A stretch of 41,646 bases of DNA from Methanomicrobia archaeon (GTDB lineage Archaea; Halobacteriota; Syntropharchaeia; Alkanophagales; Methanospirareceae), in contig JAFGHB010000048.1 of the NCBI GenBank assembly GCA_016930255.1, positions 1 to 41,646 of the forward strand, in the 5' to 3' direction. Position 1 is the stretch's first letter; each line of letters starts with the position of its first letter. A program made the translations under genes and the position numbers. The notes below the pieces were generated by a model. It was not told the origin of the DNA, searched no databases, and saw only the letters and a list, made by a program, of their open reading frames with translations. Below, piece after piece: positions 41,161 through 41,646 of the stretch.

Positions 41161-41248
41161 GACACGAACCGAAGGATTTTCGTGTCCGACATAAAACTTA
41201 AACCTAATCATCTGACGAACCAGCAAATCTGATTGGTTCATACGTCAG
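41161..41248 (+). other. 16S rRNA leader stem-loops
   Basis: Two strong inverted repeats: GACACGAA (41161-41168) with TTCGTGTC (41179-41186), and CTGACGAACCA (41212-41222) with TGGTTC (41234-41239) and GTCAG (41244-41248) separated by a 4-nt bulge. They probably form the leader and part of the processing region of pre-16S rRNA. The 3' strand of the main processing stem lies outside the window. Confidence 0.5.
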
Positions 41249-41272
41249 GTGTGTGTGTTGGCCCTGCCATAT

Positions 41273-41646
41273 TAACACTGGTTGATCCTGCCAGAGGCTA
41301 CTGCTATCAGAGTTCGATTAAGCCATGTTAGTCGAGGGTGCTTCTTCTTCTTCGGAAGGAGCGGTAACCCGGCAGACGGCTCAGTAACACGTGGATAACT
41401 TATCCTTTGGTCCGGGATAACCCCTGGGAAACTGGGGACAATACCGGATAGAGCATTGATCGCTGGAATGCATGATGCTCGAAAGCTCCGGCGCCAAAGG
41501 CTAGGTCTGCGGCCGATTAGGTTGTTGTTGATGTAATGGATCAACAAGCCTCCGATCGGTATGGGTTGTGAGAGCAATAGCCCAGAGATGGGTTCTGAGA
41601 AAAGAACCCAGGTCCTACGGGACGCATCAGGCGCGAAAACTTTACA
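41273..41646 (+). rRNA. 16S ribosomal RNA, 5' part (runs off the window)
   Basis: The 5' consensus CTGGTTGATCCTGCC begins at 41278, followed by AGCCATG, then GGCTCAGTAACACGTGGATA, and the archaeal GGCGCGAAAACTTTACA at the window end. About 374 nt are present. The mature 5' end is estimated at 41273, give or take a few bases. All short open frames on either strand inside it are spurious. Confidence 0.96.

Noticed and set aside
1-41646. CRISPR array, insertion sequence or prophage
   Set aside because: No regularly spaced repeats, transposase, integrase or virion-like proteins were seen on either strand.

Overview
The window is archaeal chromosomal DNA, from a euryarchaeote of the methanogen/ANME side of the tree. 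The support is direct: an Alba chromatin protein, archaeal TFE, archaeal DnaG, PriS, a Gins51-type GINS subunit, L44e, S27e, aIF2-alpha and Nop10, short TATA-type promoters, oligo-T terminators, an intron-less tRNA-Val without encoded CCA, and the 5' part of an archaeal 16S rRNA at the right edge. Assignment to Ca. Methanophagales (ANME-1) or a close relative is my inference from overall feel and is not demonstrated.

Layout. 1-2232 is gene-poor: small unrecognised ORFs, degenerate direct repeats, a probably structured non-coding stretch, and a UPF0058 gene. 2233-3238 holds divergent tfe and alba. 3486-6754 carries small unknown proteins and two paralogous eight-helix membrane proteins built from an internally duplicated four-helix unit; two unrelated genes here share one promoter/leader sequence. 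7070-9895 is a tightly overlapped signalling unit (membrane PAS histidine kinase, stand-alone receiver, winged-helix protein). 10123-18605 follows with a second winged-helix paralogue and four large proton/sodium antiporter-like membrane subunits (NuoL/MrpD superfamily), plus a stand-alone copy of the C-terminal tail of one of them. 18660-21121 holds the fumarase alpha subunit, a small unknown gene and a broken SagB-type nitroreductase. 21122-28745 mixes an AT-rich possible Schlafen-like protein, two membrane proteins probably acting in lipid-linked sugar transfer, a fragment of a paralogue of one of them, a UbiD-family decarboxylase, and a homing-repeat/nuclease-like gene.

28968-37346 is mainly housekeeping: hisG, then the information-processing run priS - gins51 - rpl44e - rps27e - eif2A - nop10 - PAC2, with dnaG, tRNA-Val and argJ. 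37376-38938 encodes a seven-bladed beta-propeller fused to a Vsr/DUF559-like endonuclease. Fumarase beta and malic enzyme then diverge from one shared TATA region, and the rRNA operon starts at about 41044.

How it fits together. The receiver has no output domain and lies between the kinase and a winged-helix protein, so phosphorelay output probably passes through the winged-helix family to the neighbouring ion-translocating subunits. This is inference. Fumarase alpha and beta sit 20 kb apart, with beta sharing a promoter region with malic enzyme, which suggests a fumarate-malate-pyruvate branch. Three solitary AT-rich genes with nuclease-like C-termini (21122, 27927, 37376) interrupt the housekeeping blocks and are the best accessory/defence candidates. 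No CRISPR array, cas gene, integrase or recognisable transposase was seen.
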